Source of the DNA: Haematobia irritans
Taxonomy: Eukaryota > Arthropoda > Insecta > Diptera > Muscidae
DNA: 64,000 nucleotides
Reading direction: 5' to 3'
Assembly: GCF_050003625.1 (NCBI RefSeq)
Contig: NC_134398.1
Location: 58,737,641 to 58,801,640 of the forward strand
Shown: piece by piece, positions 22,140 to 33,020 of the stretch
How the letters are laid out: each line of letters opens with the position of its first letter
How positions within the stretch are numbered: the stretch's first letter is position 1
Notes under the pieces: generated by a model
Told to the model about the DNA's origin: nothing
Databases searched by the model: none
The model's input: only the letters and a program-made list of their open reading frames with translations
Program-made: the position numbers and the translations under genes

Positions 22140-23040
22140 GCTGCCATATATATTTTTCACCGATCTGGTCATAATTGGCGTGTATATCAACCGATCTTCC
22201 TCAAATTCCGTACATCCGAATATTTTATGGGTCTCAAAAAACTTGCAAAATATTAGTCAAATCGGTTCAGATTTAGATATAGCTCCCATATATAGCTTTC
22301 GCCCGATTTACACTCATTTGCCCACAGAGGCCAATTTTTAACTCCGATTTATTTGAAATTTTGCACAGGGAGTAGAATTAGCATTGTTACTATGCGTGCC
22401 AAATTTGGTTGAAATCGGTTCAGATTTGGATATATCTCCCATATATAGTTTCGCCCGATTTACACTCATATGACCACAGAGGCCAATTTTTAACTCCGAT
22501 TTAGTTGAAATTTTGCAAAGGGAGTAGAATTAGCATTGTAGCTATGCGTGCCAAATTTGGTTGAAATCGGTTCAGATTTGGATATATCTCCCATATATAG
22601 CTTTCGCCCGATTTACACTCATATGACCACAGAGGCCAATTATTAACTCCGATTTAGTTGAAATTTTGCACAAGGAGTAAAATTAGCGTTGCAACTATGT
22701 GTGCCAAATTTGGTTGAAATCGGTTCAGATTTGGATATATCTCCCATATATAGCTTTCGCCCGATTTACACTCATATGACCACAGAGGCCAATTTTTAAC
22801 TCCGATTTAGTTGAAATTTTGCACAGGGAGTAGAATTAGCATTGTAGCTATGCGTGCCAAATTTGGTTGAAATCGGTTTAGATTTAGATATAGCTCCCAT
22901 ATATAGCTTTCGCCCAATTTACACTCATATGACCACAGAGGCCAATTTTTAACTCCGATTTAGTTGAAATTTTCCACAGGGAGTAGAATTAGCATTGTTG
23001 CTATGCGTGCCAAATTTGGTTGAAATTGGTTAAGATTTAG
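22140..23040 (+). repeat. 153-bp tandem repeat, lineage B
   Basis: The landmark ggttcag (or ggttta/ggttaa) recurs at 22264, 22417, 22569, 22722, 22875 and 23028: steps of 153, 152, 153, 153 and 153. Units contain tccgatttagttgaaatttt, gtgccaaatttggttgaaat and tagctcccatatata, position for position parallel to the lineage-A unit. Confidence 0.88.
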
Positions 23041-23493
23041 ATATATACATGTTTTTCTGATTTCGACAAAAATGGTCAAAATACCAACATTTTCCTTGTA
23101 AAATCGCCACTGCCTAGTCGAAAAGTTGTAAAAATGACTCTAATTTTCCTAAACTTCTAATACATATATATCGAGCGATAAATCATAAATAAACTTTTGC
23201 CAAGTTTCCTTAAAATTGCTTCAGATTTAAATGTTTCACATATTTATTTTTTACTAATATTGTGTTCCACCCTAGTGCATTAGCCGACTTAAATTTTGAC
23301 TCTATAGATTTGTAGAAGTCTATCAAATTCTGTCCAGATCGAGTGATAGTTAAATGTATGTATTTGGGATAAATCTTTATATATAGCCCCAACACATTTG
23401 ACGGATGTGATATGGTATCGAAAATTTAGATCTACAAAGTGGTGCAGGGTATAATATAGTCGGCCGCGCCCGACTTTAGACTTTCCTTACTTG

Positions 23494-24324
23494 TTAAATG
23501 ATAGAAACGTTCATAAAATCACATTATATCTAAATACAATACATTGATAACAAATAAAAAAAAATCACCTTTAAAAGTATAGCCGCTAGCATAGATTGCA
23601 GAATTGACAGGCAATGGGAGTTAAATCTTTAGGACTCTTAGTACATTAGTAAATGGAATCCGACCTGACTACATAGTGGTATACTATAAAAATAGACCAA
23701 CATAGCTAGTCTAAAAACACTACAAATTAAGTTAGAAAATTAGTGTGAAGTTTTATAAAATAAATACGAATATACTCGCCATGGTCACTTCCTTGGGGGC
23801 TTCATAGACAAAAGGCAGACATGGAGGTGGATTTTTCCATTAGAGCTGCATTAAAGTCGTTACACGGTTTAAACTTTTGCCCTTTAAGACAAAAAAATTG
23901 TTCCACATCTAAAACTTAATATATGTAACTCGATTTGCATTTGAATCGTGCCTTGAGTATCCTGTTCTTCGTAAAAACATTTGAGAGCCAGTCCACCGAG
24001 GAGACAAATATACTAAGAAACGGCTGAAAGTATTTCCGTTTTCAGTGGTTTTTATTTTAAATTTAAAAAAAAAAAAAACGTTTTCTTTCAACATTGAATA
24101 ATTGGTAATAACATTATTGACATTTACAAATATTTCCAAAGGAATTCGACTGTGAATATCAATTGAAAGTGCTGAATACTAAATGACAGTTATGAAGGGT
24201 TTATAAGGTTGGTCGTGCATATCCATAATAATAAGCGCCAAATAGTAGACGGTACAAAATAGTGGTTGTAAATAAAGTTAATAGATTGACACAACTTTGA
24301 TTTCATTTTAAATGCAGAATTTTC
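23494..24324. other. No recognised content
   Basis: AT-rich sequence with no ORF of note. It ends at the 5-bp duplication of the copia element. Confidence 0.3.
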
Positions 24325-24329
24325 ATTAC

Positions 24330-24471
24330 TGTTGAAATACTACTTTGCTTTTAAATACTTTATGTAAAAATGTAACATGAAAACATAGAGTGCATAGATT
24401 TTCCTAATTTGTATATCGATACACATTTTTTCTTCAATAAAATTATTCTGTTTGAAATACTAACACCAATA
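24330..24471 (+). repeat. copia 5' LTR (142 bp)
   Basis: It starts TGTTGAAATAC and ends ACACCAATA next to the primer site. The TTCAATAAAA near 24434 resembles a polyadenylation signal. Confidence 0.92.
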
Positions 24472-24560
24472 GGTTATGTGCCCATAAAAACGCGATTTAA
24501 AAACGAAAAAAGGAAATTTGTGTACCGTTTAACGAAACATACAAGGATATTAAAACAAAA

Positions 24561-26149
24561 ATGCAAAACGGTCAAGTGGAGAAATTTGAAAAGCTGATTG
24601 GGTCAGATAATTGGCTCACTTGGAGTTTTGCAATGGAGACACAATTGAAACTCGAAGCTCAATTCACTGAACCCAACACGATTGAACAAGCTTTATCTTG
24701 TGAGGATAAAGAAAAGTGGGAAAGTGCAATTCGAAGTGAACTATCGTCTTTAGAAGAAAATCAAACATGGGAAGCTGTTCAAAAACCTAATAACTGCAAC
24801 ATAACAAAAACTAAGTGGATTTTCAAGAAGAAAATCGAGCCAGATGATTCAATACGCTATAAAGCAAGATTGGTCGCCAAAGGCTATACGCAAAAGAAAG
24901 GTATAGACTATGAGGAAACATATTCGCCCGTTGTAAGGTATACATCTATACGATTCTTAATGGCTCTAGCTGCTAGTGACGGCATTTTTACAAGTAGAAT
25001 TGAAGGAAGATGTATATATAAAACTGCCGAAAATTATATACTAAAATTGAAGAAAGCGTTGTATGGGTTAAAACAGGCAAGTCATGTTTGGAACATTAAG
25101 TTAAATGAAGCACTTCAAAAATTTGGTATGCTACGGTCTGTTCAAGATCCATGTATTTATTATCGTGCGAATGGAAATAAATTAACATACATGGCATTGT
25201 ACGTAGATGACATGTTACTCTTCAGCAACGATAAACAATTTTGTGACGAACTTAAATTGAACTTGATGAATAATTTTAAAATGAAATTTCTTGGTGCAGC
25301 GAAACGTTGTTTAGGTATGCGAATAAACAAGAATAAAGATTCAATATGTCTGGACCAAGAAGAATACATTTTGCACATGCTAAATGTCTATAATATGGAA
25401 AATTGTAATCCTGTATCAACCCCATTTGATATAAATCAAAGGCTATCAAAAACAAATGAAGAAGACGAAACTGTAAAAAATGTCCATACCAACAAGCCAT
25501 TGGGAGCTTACTTTTCGCTGCATAATGTACTCGTCCTGATATAAGTCAGGCTGTAAATTGTTTAAGTAAATTTAACAACAATCCTTCAAAAATTCACTGG
25601 AATGCTGTGAAACGTATTTTTCGTTATTTGCAAGGAACTTCACATTATAAACTACATTTTAAATCTAAAGGCAATCATGAACTTATTTCATATTCAGATT
25701 CTGATTAGGCAAACGACTTGGAAGATCGAAGGTCAGTAACTGGATATATAAATATAATTCAAGATGGGACAATATCTTGGGCAAGCAAGAGACAACAAAC
25801 TATAGCGTTATCAACAACGGAGGCTGAATACATGGCTTTAACAAGTGCTACACAAGAAGTCATATGGATACGAACATTACAGAAGGAACTACACCCCGAT
25901 TTCAATAATCTAAATCCCACAACTATTTTTTGTGACAACAGAAGTGCAGTTCATCTAGCATCCAATGAAGCTTATCACCCAAGAACAAAGCACATTGATA
26001 TACGACATCATTTCATCCGGGAAAATAGAAAATCGAATGACTTTATATTTTGTCCAATTCCATCAGATGATCAGGTTGCAGATTTTTTAACAAACCCTCT
26101 TTCCAAGGAGAAACTTAATAAATTTTGCAAATGTTTGGGATTATACTAA
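24561..26149 (+). pseudogene. copia Gag-Pol remnant: gag start fused to RT-RNase H
   Basis: The first about 33 codons (MQNGQVEKFEKLIGSDNWLT...) are the N-terminus of a copia-type Gag. They run in frame directly into the start of the RT region (KEKWESAIRSELSSLEENQTW), so gag, protease and integrase are gone. Around 24981-25035 the first catalytic block is frameshifted: TAFLQVELKEDVYIKLP is readable only in another frame. The second block YVDDMLLFS is intact (about 25200). At about 25500 another frameshift follows; the tether DISQAVNCLSKF and FRYLQGT are in a second frame. A TAG at 25707-25709 replaces the Trp of YSDSDW in RNase H. The last part, SVTGYI, ALSTTEAEYMAL, DNRSA and RTKHIDIRHHFIRE, completes RNase H to the stop at 26149. 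No protein can be made. Confidence 0.9.
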
Positions 26150-26167
26150 ATACGTTTCAAGTGGGGG

Positions 26168-26309
26168 TGTTGAAATACTACTTTGCTTTTAAATACTTTA
26201 TGTAAACATGTAACATGAAAACATAGAGTGCATAGTTTTTTCTAATTTGTATATCGATACACATTTTTTCTTCAATAAAATTATTCTGTTGGAAATACTA
26301 ACACCAATA
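26168..26309 (+). repeat. copia 3' LTR (142 bp)
   Basis: Same length and ends as the 5' LTR, with four single-base differences counted by eye. It is preceded by a short G-rich polypurine tract. Confidence 0.92.
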
Positions 26310-26526
26310 ATTACAACAATCGATTTTCAACCAATATCTTTTCTGTGTGTACAAACCCGCCTTAGACAAGCTTCACGAAAAACATCCTCATGGCAACGAA
26401 GATTATTGCAATCAAAAAAATCTTAGATAACACTGCACAAGACACTTTACAGTACAAAGAAGAAACCGTCGGTATGACAACAAGTAAATACTGACTTAAG
26501 TTCGGCCAGGTCGTCTGCCAAGCAAC

Positions 26527-26797
26527 TACACAGAAAAAAAATTCACGAAAATTTTTCCAATTAAAATCTTAATTGAGTTTTAAAAAATATTCAATTAAAA
26601 ATTTAATTGAATCAACAAATATTTTAATTGAAATAAAAATCAATCACCCAAATTAATAGTATCAATTAATTTTTTAATTGGATCAATTAATTTTTTAATT
26701 GATACTATCATTTCTGTGATTGAAGACATTTCAATTAAAAAATTAATTGGATCAATGAATTTTGTGATTGAATCAGAAAAATATTTTTTTGTGTGTA
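26527..26797. mobile_element. AT-rich MITE built of AATTGA words, family K
   Basis: Ends tacacagaaaaaaa and tttttttgtgtgta are inverted. The body is a series of CAATTAA/TTAATTG words forming many nested palindromes. Non-coding; superfamily unknown. Confidence 0.55.
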
Positions 26798-27140
26798 TAT
26801 ATAGCAACATGGAATTTGGAAGCCTTTACATATGAGGGCAATACAAAAACATTAGCCGATTCACACCACATTCGCTACATTCTATTTACGGACCTAAAAT
26901 ACCATTATCTTCTTTATGAATCAAAAATACCTCTAGAGCTTATGCAAAATTTTACCACGATAGCTTCATTATTGAAGACTATGTGTACAACAGACAGACG
27001 AAAACGGTTATATCATCTTAGAATTTCTCCCTGATCACTATACTATTTAAACTCGAAAATCGATTTTTTGATGTGTGACAAACGGAATGACAAACTTATT
27101 ATACTCCCAACACCATTCTATGCTGGTGGGTATAAAAATA
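26798..27140 (-). mobile_element. Helentron-like fragment, lineage C
   Basis: On the minus strand the right end gives tatacccaccagcatag, then ataataagtttgtcattccg, followed by a degraded GTCY-type zone (acagacagac on the + strand near 26990). The 3' part is not recognisable. Confidence 0.5.
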
Positions 27141-27234
27141 TTGGTAACTGGTGTTAAAAATTTTGTATTTTGTCACAAATTTTAAATATATTACAACATA
27201 CGTATAATTTAGTTTGCTCTATCATATTGGAAAA

Positions 27235-27499
27235 CAAGTAAGTAAAGTAGAAAGTCGGGCGGGGCCGACTATATCGTACTCTAAACCACCCTACTGAATT
27301 AGTAAACATTGTTTGTGGGGTATTAATGGTATAGGTTTGATTTATAATATTTGATGATATATATCAGGCATTGATTATAAATCAAAATTTTGATGTCGAT
27401 TGGACTAAAACTGCGGCCTAGAAGTCGATTGGACTAAAACTGCGACCTTTTGCGAAATTGCCTCAAAATTGGTTCAGATTTAAAGGTTTCCCATATTTG
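27235..27499 (-). mobile_element. Lineage-B Helentron-like 3' part
   Basis: The 3' end is present as caagtaagtaaag, with the hairpin AGTCGGgcggggCCGACT just inside. A short tandem duplication of gtcgattggactaaaactgc occurs near 27397-27445. The copy ends where a lineage-A element starts. Confidence 0.6.
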
Positions 27500-28290
27500 T
27501 ATACCTTCCACCATAGGATGGGGGTATATTAATTTTGTCATTCCGTTTGTAACACATCGAAATATTGCTCTAAGACCCCATAAAGTATATATATTCTAGG
27601 TTCTGGTGTAATTCTGAGTTGATCTAAGCGTTTCCGTACGTCCGTCTGTTGAAATCAAGCTTCCGAACGAAACAAGCTATCAACTTGAAATTTGGCATAA
27701 GTAGTTGTTATTAATGTAGGTCAGATGGTATTGCAAATGAGATTTATTGGACCACTTTTACGAATAGCCCCCATATAAACCGACCCCCAGATTTGGCTTG
27801 CGGAGCAAATTTCATCCGATCCGGTTGAAATTTGGTATGTGGTGTTATTATATGGTCCCTACTAATCATGCAAAAATTGGTCCATATGGGTCCATAATTA
27901 TATATAGCCCCCATATATATCGATCCCCAGATTTGACCTCCGGAGCCTCTTAGAGAAGTAAAATTCATCCGATCTGGTTGAAATTTAGTATGTGGTCTAG
28001 GTCTCTAATAACCATGCAAAAATTGGTATATATTGGTCCATAATTATATATAGCCCTCATATAAACCGATCCCCAGATTTGATTTCCGGAGCCTGTTGGA
28101 GGAGCAAATTTCATCCGATACAGTTGAAATTTTATACATTGTGATAGTATATGCTCTCGAACAACCATGCTTAATTTGGTTCATATCGGTCTATAGTTAT
28201 ATATAGCCCGCAGATAAACCGATCCCCAATCACACAAAAATTGGTCCATATCGGTTCATATAGCCCCCATATTGTATATAACCCCCATAT
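27500..28290 (+). mobile_element. Lineage-A Helentron-like element, 3' truncated
   Basis: The 5' box TATACCTTCCACCAT, the ataaagtatatatattct core, a short GTCCGTCTG tract and three to four degraded 153-bp units are present. The hairpin and terminal TATACTTG are absent. Open frames on the minus strand are repeat read-through. Confidence 0.6.
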
Positions 28291-29429
28291 TTCAATTCTA
28301 GTTCTCTAGTTATCGCGCAAAAGTTCATATTGGTTCGTAGTTATTTGTAAACTACCCTTTATAACATAAGTATTTATTCCCCCTTTTCTAGTCTAATATA
28401 TACAACCTATGAACTGACTTAGAATTCTGAAGACGATGGTAACAAGTTTTAAGATACCTTGCCATTATGGTTTTCTTTTTCTCGGACTTTTCCATTCCCG
28501 GGAAAGCGGGAATTTTTTTCGAATTTCTCGAATCTCCTAAAGCTACGGTTAAAAGGCGCTGTCTGGACAACTCACAATATATATTATGTTGATCTCTTGC
28601 ATCAGCCATAAATCAGAGTAAAATACGAAATATTTTGTAATAAAAAAAATTTACAATGGTTAAAAGACAGTCTGTATAGTCGGTATATTTTTCGGAAGAA
28701 CACTATTTATATTGTGGAATTTTTTGCAACATTAAAAAGCTGGGTGAAAATGAATGAAACTTATTTCGATTTCACCATCGAAAAACGGGGTCACTTTATG
28801 TATATGTTCGGTCAAAATTCCCAAAAGGGAAACACTATCATGTAATACCTCATTCACATTACACTTCCAAAATCTTTACTTTAACTAGATTTCAGCTGTC
28901 ATTAGCCTTATAAATAAGGGATTTAAAATCCACTTTCAATAGATTTCGAGCCCAATGTGTTCGAGGTATAAATTTGAACTTAATGTAACTACGAGTATCT
29001 CAATGAAGGTTGGAATTTTCATATTTCATAAAAAAATCCTTGCAATAATTAAGAAATTTTGAAATTATGCAATTTCAAACGTGACATACATAAGGTAAAA
29101 TATCCCGTTGTTCATAAAGGTTTACTCAATCTACCAGTCTATCGGAATGTTGGTTTACAGACATATGACAATCATAAATTAGGAAGTGCAATCTTTTTTT
29201 AGAATCTGGGCTAGAACTCACGACTATGTATGTCTCACAAGGCAACTACAACTACTTGGTACCATATTCATTCACATTACACTTCCAAAATCCACTTTAA
29301 CTAGATTTCAACTGCCATTTGCCATATTTCCCGGAAATTCCCGCACTTCATTTCCGGGAAAGCGGGAGCGAAGAAATAGCAAATTCCCGGGAATTCCTGG
29401 GATCCCGTTCCCGGGAAAAACGCCTACTT
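28291..29429. other. Unassigned DNA with CCCGGGAA palindrome clusters
   Basis: No gene is recognised. Two clusters of ttcccgggaa-type palindromes lie at about 28490-28520 and 29330-29420. The phrase cattcacattacacttcc occurs at both about 28851 and 29268, so the pieces probably belong to one dispersed repeat. Confidence 0.35.
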
Positions 29430-29561
29430 GCCATCGTTATGTATTACCACAACCCAAGTAAATCGATTGTGGATAACAGTCTTTAGTAGAAGTTTCTACG
29501 CAATCCGTGGTGGAGGGTACATAAGATTAGGCCTGGCCGAACTTACGGCCGTATGTACCTG
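29430..29561 (+). mobile_element. 3' tail of lineage-A Helentron-like element
   Basis: It contains aagtaaatcgattg, the GGTGGAGGGTA box, a hairpin with one change (ttaggcctggccgaa) and gtatgtacctg as the terminus. It abuts a lineage-B tail. Confidence 0.65.
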
Positions 29562-29798
29562 TTTTTACTAACAATTTGTTCCACCCCAGGGCACTATCAG
29601 ACTTAAATTTAAGTCTATAAATTTTGTAGAAGTCTAACAAATTTTGTCCAGGTCGGGTCAAATTTAAATATATGTATGTTGGAACATAAACCTTTATATA
29701 TAGCACCCAACACATTTGATGGATTTGATACGGTATCAAAAATGTGGATTTGCAAAGTGGTGCAGGGTATAATATAGTCGGTCCCGCCCGAATTTAGT
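29562..29798 (+). mobile_element. 3' part of lineage-B Helentron-like element
   Basis: It matches the last 240 bp of the element at 21793-23493 (ctaacaatttgttccacc, aacacatttgatgga, GGTGCAGGGTATA). The hairpin has drifted (agtcggtcccgcccgaat). Confidence 0.6.
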
Positions 29799-29945
29799 TT
29801 TTTTTTACTAAACGGTGTACTAGTTTTTTTTTAACCTAACGGTGTAGTAATTTTCTCAATTAATATCTGTGTGCTATAAAAAAGGTTTGGAAGTGTTCTC
29901 CATATTTTAATATTTTTAGAGGTTAGATAAATAGTTGAGTTACTA

Positions 29946-30340
29946 CATGGACGAAAAAGACTGTTTTCATATGTGTGGGTGTAAAAATTATATGTTAGGA
30001 ACTCAAATATTTAGCACATTATTTTTAAGTTCAAGCATATAATGTTCGTAAACTAGTATAACATGTTAGAACATATTATGTTTGGGACATAATATGTTTT
30101 AAATATAATATGTGTGGATGCAAAACGATATTGGGAACGATATTTACCTTTTTTACAACTCGTTGTTACAAGGACGTAATCCAATAACGAATTCAAAGAA
30201 AATTTCATTAATTTTTTTTTACCAGTGTATGCCTAAGGTGAAACAAAATATGTTTGAACAATACAAACAATATTTTGTTTGGACTAATATTGAAAATAAA
30301 TATGCTTGAAGCAGAATGTGTTTGGGATAATATGATACAG
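29946..30340 (+). mobile_element. Family D TIR repeat
   Basis: It starts acatggacgaaaaagactg and has the aacatattatgtttggga-type interior. The right end is degraded. Confidence 0.5.
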
Positions 30341-30547
30341 AAGCGAGTTTTTGTTTTGAGGGACATGGTTTTCATTCCCTGTATCGGAAAAAATGACGAT
30401 CCGATGAATTGGAATTTGACGATGGCCCATCTTGACGGGTGTTCGTCGGAGACGTGATTCGAGTACAAAACAATTCGCCTACTTTCAGGTCTATAATTTG
30501 TTAAAAGAAATATATGGTATGTATGTGATGCTTCGAGGCCATAGGAT

Positions 30548-30840
30548 TGGTTTGGTTAGTCAATTCAGTCCATTGTGATACCACAGTGGTGAACTTCTCT
30601 CTTATCACTGAGTGCTGCCCGATTCCATGTTAAGCTCCATGACAAGGGTCCTCTTTTTTTGGCCGAGTTCGAACGGAGTTTCACGTTGCTGTGGAACTAC
30701 TTAGAGAAGCTTCAAAACACTCAGAAAGGTCACCGGCATTACTGAGAAGGGATAAAATATTTATTTTGGTGTTCGGTCGATGCAGGGATCGAACCCCCGA
30801 CATATATATGCAAGGCGGGCGTGCTAATATACTAGCACAA
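30548..30840 (-). mobile_element. tRNA-derived SINE, family 1, copy 3
   Basis: On the minus strand it has the head with a B-box-like GGGTTCGATCC and the shared body (ccattgtgataccacagtgg on the + strand). About 40 bp near the 3' end are missing, and the 5' end of the head has decayed. No target duplication is visible. Confidence 0.75.
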
Positions 30841-30857
30841 TGTAAAAATTGTCCCCG

Positions 30858-31301
30858 AAACACATTTTGTTTATATCGGAACATATGAAAAACATATTTT
30901 TCTAACAGTGTATGGATACTATACCAAAACGGGGACCGATACACACCATATCCAGTATACCTATTTGTGGACCTAAAATATCTCTAGATTTTCATTTTCA
31001 AGCATATAGGATAAAAATTTCGGTGTGTATAATTCGAAGAAGTCAAATCGGTTTATATGAAGGCTATATTAAAACCTCGACGGATATAACCCATCTTCGA
31101 ACTTGAACTTGATTGCAGACAAAAAACCAACCTGTGTCAAATTTCAGGATGTTATCGAAATTACTGAAAGCTGTAGGGAGATTACAATGGACAGACAGAT
31201 GGACATGTGTATAACGTCTTAGAATTTCTATCTCATCATGAATATATACACTGTTAGAAAAATATGTTTTTCATATGTTCCGATATAAACAAAATGTGTT
31301 T
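30858..31301. repeat. 55-bp perfect inverted repeat around a Helentron-like fragment
   Basis: Arms 30858-30912 and 31247-31301 are exact reverse complements (ends aaacacattttg and tacactgttagaaa). The right arm is the start of the long-form D element; the left arm is an extra inverted copy of that end. The 334 bp between them hold a lineage-C Helentron-like piece (acagacagatggacatgtgt near 31190). Confidence 0.85.
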
Positions 31302-32024
31302 AGGCAGAATTTTTGGGACACATATGTTAATATGTTAAAATATATTATGTTTGGGGCATGAATGTTTCATTAAAATAATATGTGTGAATGTATACATATA
31401 TAAATTTACAAATTTCGAGTAAACATATATATGTTCACAATTTCTGTGAAACGGTTGTATGTTGTTTCGGAAAACTGCTTTATGATCAGGCCAAAAATTT
31501 GATATGCTTAAGTCTAAATATTTTTTAATTTAAATATTAGAATGCGTATTCGGAGTAAAGAGAATAGACATTCGGAACCAAGAGCATAGAGATTTGAGAA
31601 AACAGCATGTGTTTTCGCCTTGAGAAGAGATTTTATGTATGTGTGGACAAGTGTTTTGTTTATCATTTTGGCATTATGGACACACATTTTTTAACGGCCT
31701 TAAAGGTAAAAATGAAACAAAACAATAGGTTTTAAAGGCATTTAAAATGGTATTAAATGCTAGTAATTTATGTGTACATTATAAAATTATTTATGTATGT
31801 TTATACACTTCTTTTGTTAGAGTTTTTGATTTTCTTCCAAAATTTCAAACTTTATACCAAAAACAGTTTTTTGTTAAAAAATTGTTATTTTTGCAAAAAA
31901 ATAATATTTTATTCAAAAGCCATTTCGTTTATATCAAGCACTGTTTCTGACTGCAAATCTTTAATAACCCACATTTCGAAGTTTCATTATAAAAATTTAA
32001 TGTAGTATAAATGTCTAAATTACA

Positions 32025-32112
32025 AAAAAAATTGGTTCGGCCTGAGCAGGAATTGAACTCACGACACTTTGCATGCAAGGCAGACATGCTAACCACTGCT
32101 CCACGTGGCCAA
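32025..32112 (-). repeat. tRNA-like head (SINE-1-related) inside long-form D
   Basis: The minus strand reads ccacgtggagcagtggttag, catgcaaagtgtcg and B box GAGTTCAATTCC. It faces away from the second tRNA-like head at 35505-35580, from which it is separated only by the hAT insertion and about 60 bp. Confidence 0.65.
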
Positions 32113-33020
32113 CAAATGTACGTTTCTTTTACATAATGTTATGTTTGCAAGGCCGTAGCTAGGATTTGAATTTGGGGGGGGGGGGGGGGGGGGGGGTGTT
32201 CAACTTTAAAAAAAATATTCATATAATCTCATGTGTAGAAAATTTTATTTATGCAAAGGTATGTATACAATATTTTTATATTATTAAATTGAGCCGACGG
32301 GCTCTTTGGGCAGCAAATAAATCAATGACTTCTTCAGTCGGCACATTTATTCGGCGATGAACCGACATTAATGCCAATCCATTGAGTCTACTCACGCCAG
32401 TCGAATTTCTAAGATACGCCTTTAATCTCTTCATTTTTGAAAATGAACGTTCGGATGAGCACGTAGTAACCGCAGGAATCGAAAATGCAGTACTAAAGTA
32501 CTTTTTTCAATACTTTTTCACCCCGTTCAGTACCGTAGTACCCCCGCGAATGATTTAGTACCTTTTGTGTAGACATTTTTGAGTCGATATCAGATTTATG
32601 GTACAATAGCTTTGACAAAATATTTTAATATTTTGAGAAAGTCTTTATCAATCTTATTTGCTAATAGTCTTTTACAAATATGGCAAAACAGACATGTTCA
32701 TGTGGGAAGAAAATCTCGATTTTGTAAAAGATATAGTCAAAAATAGGATTTTATTGAACTTCAAGAATGTTTTAGTCGAAAAAAGAATGCGATTCTATAT
32801 TATCAATTTTTTATTTCGGTAGAAAATGTTGTCTAAATTTTATTTCTATATAGAATTTTTGCAAAATTTTATTTTTATAGATAATTTTGTCAAAATTTTA
32901 TTTCAATTGAAAATTTTGTAAAAATGTTATTTCTATAGGAAATTTTTGCAAAACTTTATTTCTATAGAAAAAATTTTGCAAAAATTTTTTTCTATAGAAT
33001 TTTTTTGCAAAATGTTATTT

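Larger units (their letters stand above)
21793..23493 (+). mobile_element. Helentron-type element, lineage B, complete
   Basis: It starts TATACCCTTCACC and near its 3' end has GGTGCAGGGTATA, its subterminal inverse. A long GTCT tract follows the GAGTCGATTGAGCGATGTCC core, then about six 153-bp units, a unique 3' region, the hairpin AGTCGG-ccgcgc-CCGACT (23458-23475) and the terminus CTTTCCTTACTTG. It has the same architecture as lineage A but different subterminal boxes and hairpin. Non-coding. Confidence 0.65.
24330..26309 (+). mobile_element. Ty1/copia retrotransposon, deletion derivative
   Basis: Two direct LTRs of 142 bp bound the element, and attac at 24325-24329 and 26310-26314 is a 5-bp target duplication. 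Immediately after the 5' LTR, ggttatgtgccca (24472 on) matches the copia-type primer site (internal initiator Met-tRNA sequence). A purine tract gtggggg lies just before the 3' LTR. At 1980 bp it has lost most of gag, protease and integrase. By eye the LTRs differ at four positions, so it is not brand new. Confidence 0.93.

Noticed and set aside
13330..23493. Repeated 153-bp units considered as CRISPR-like or centromeric satellite
   Set aside because: There are no variable spacers, and the arrays lie inside elements with defined ends and a GTCY tract, so they are internal repeats of transposons.
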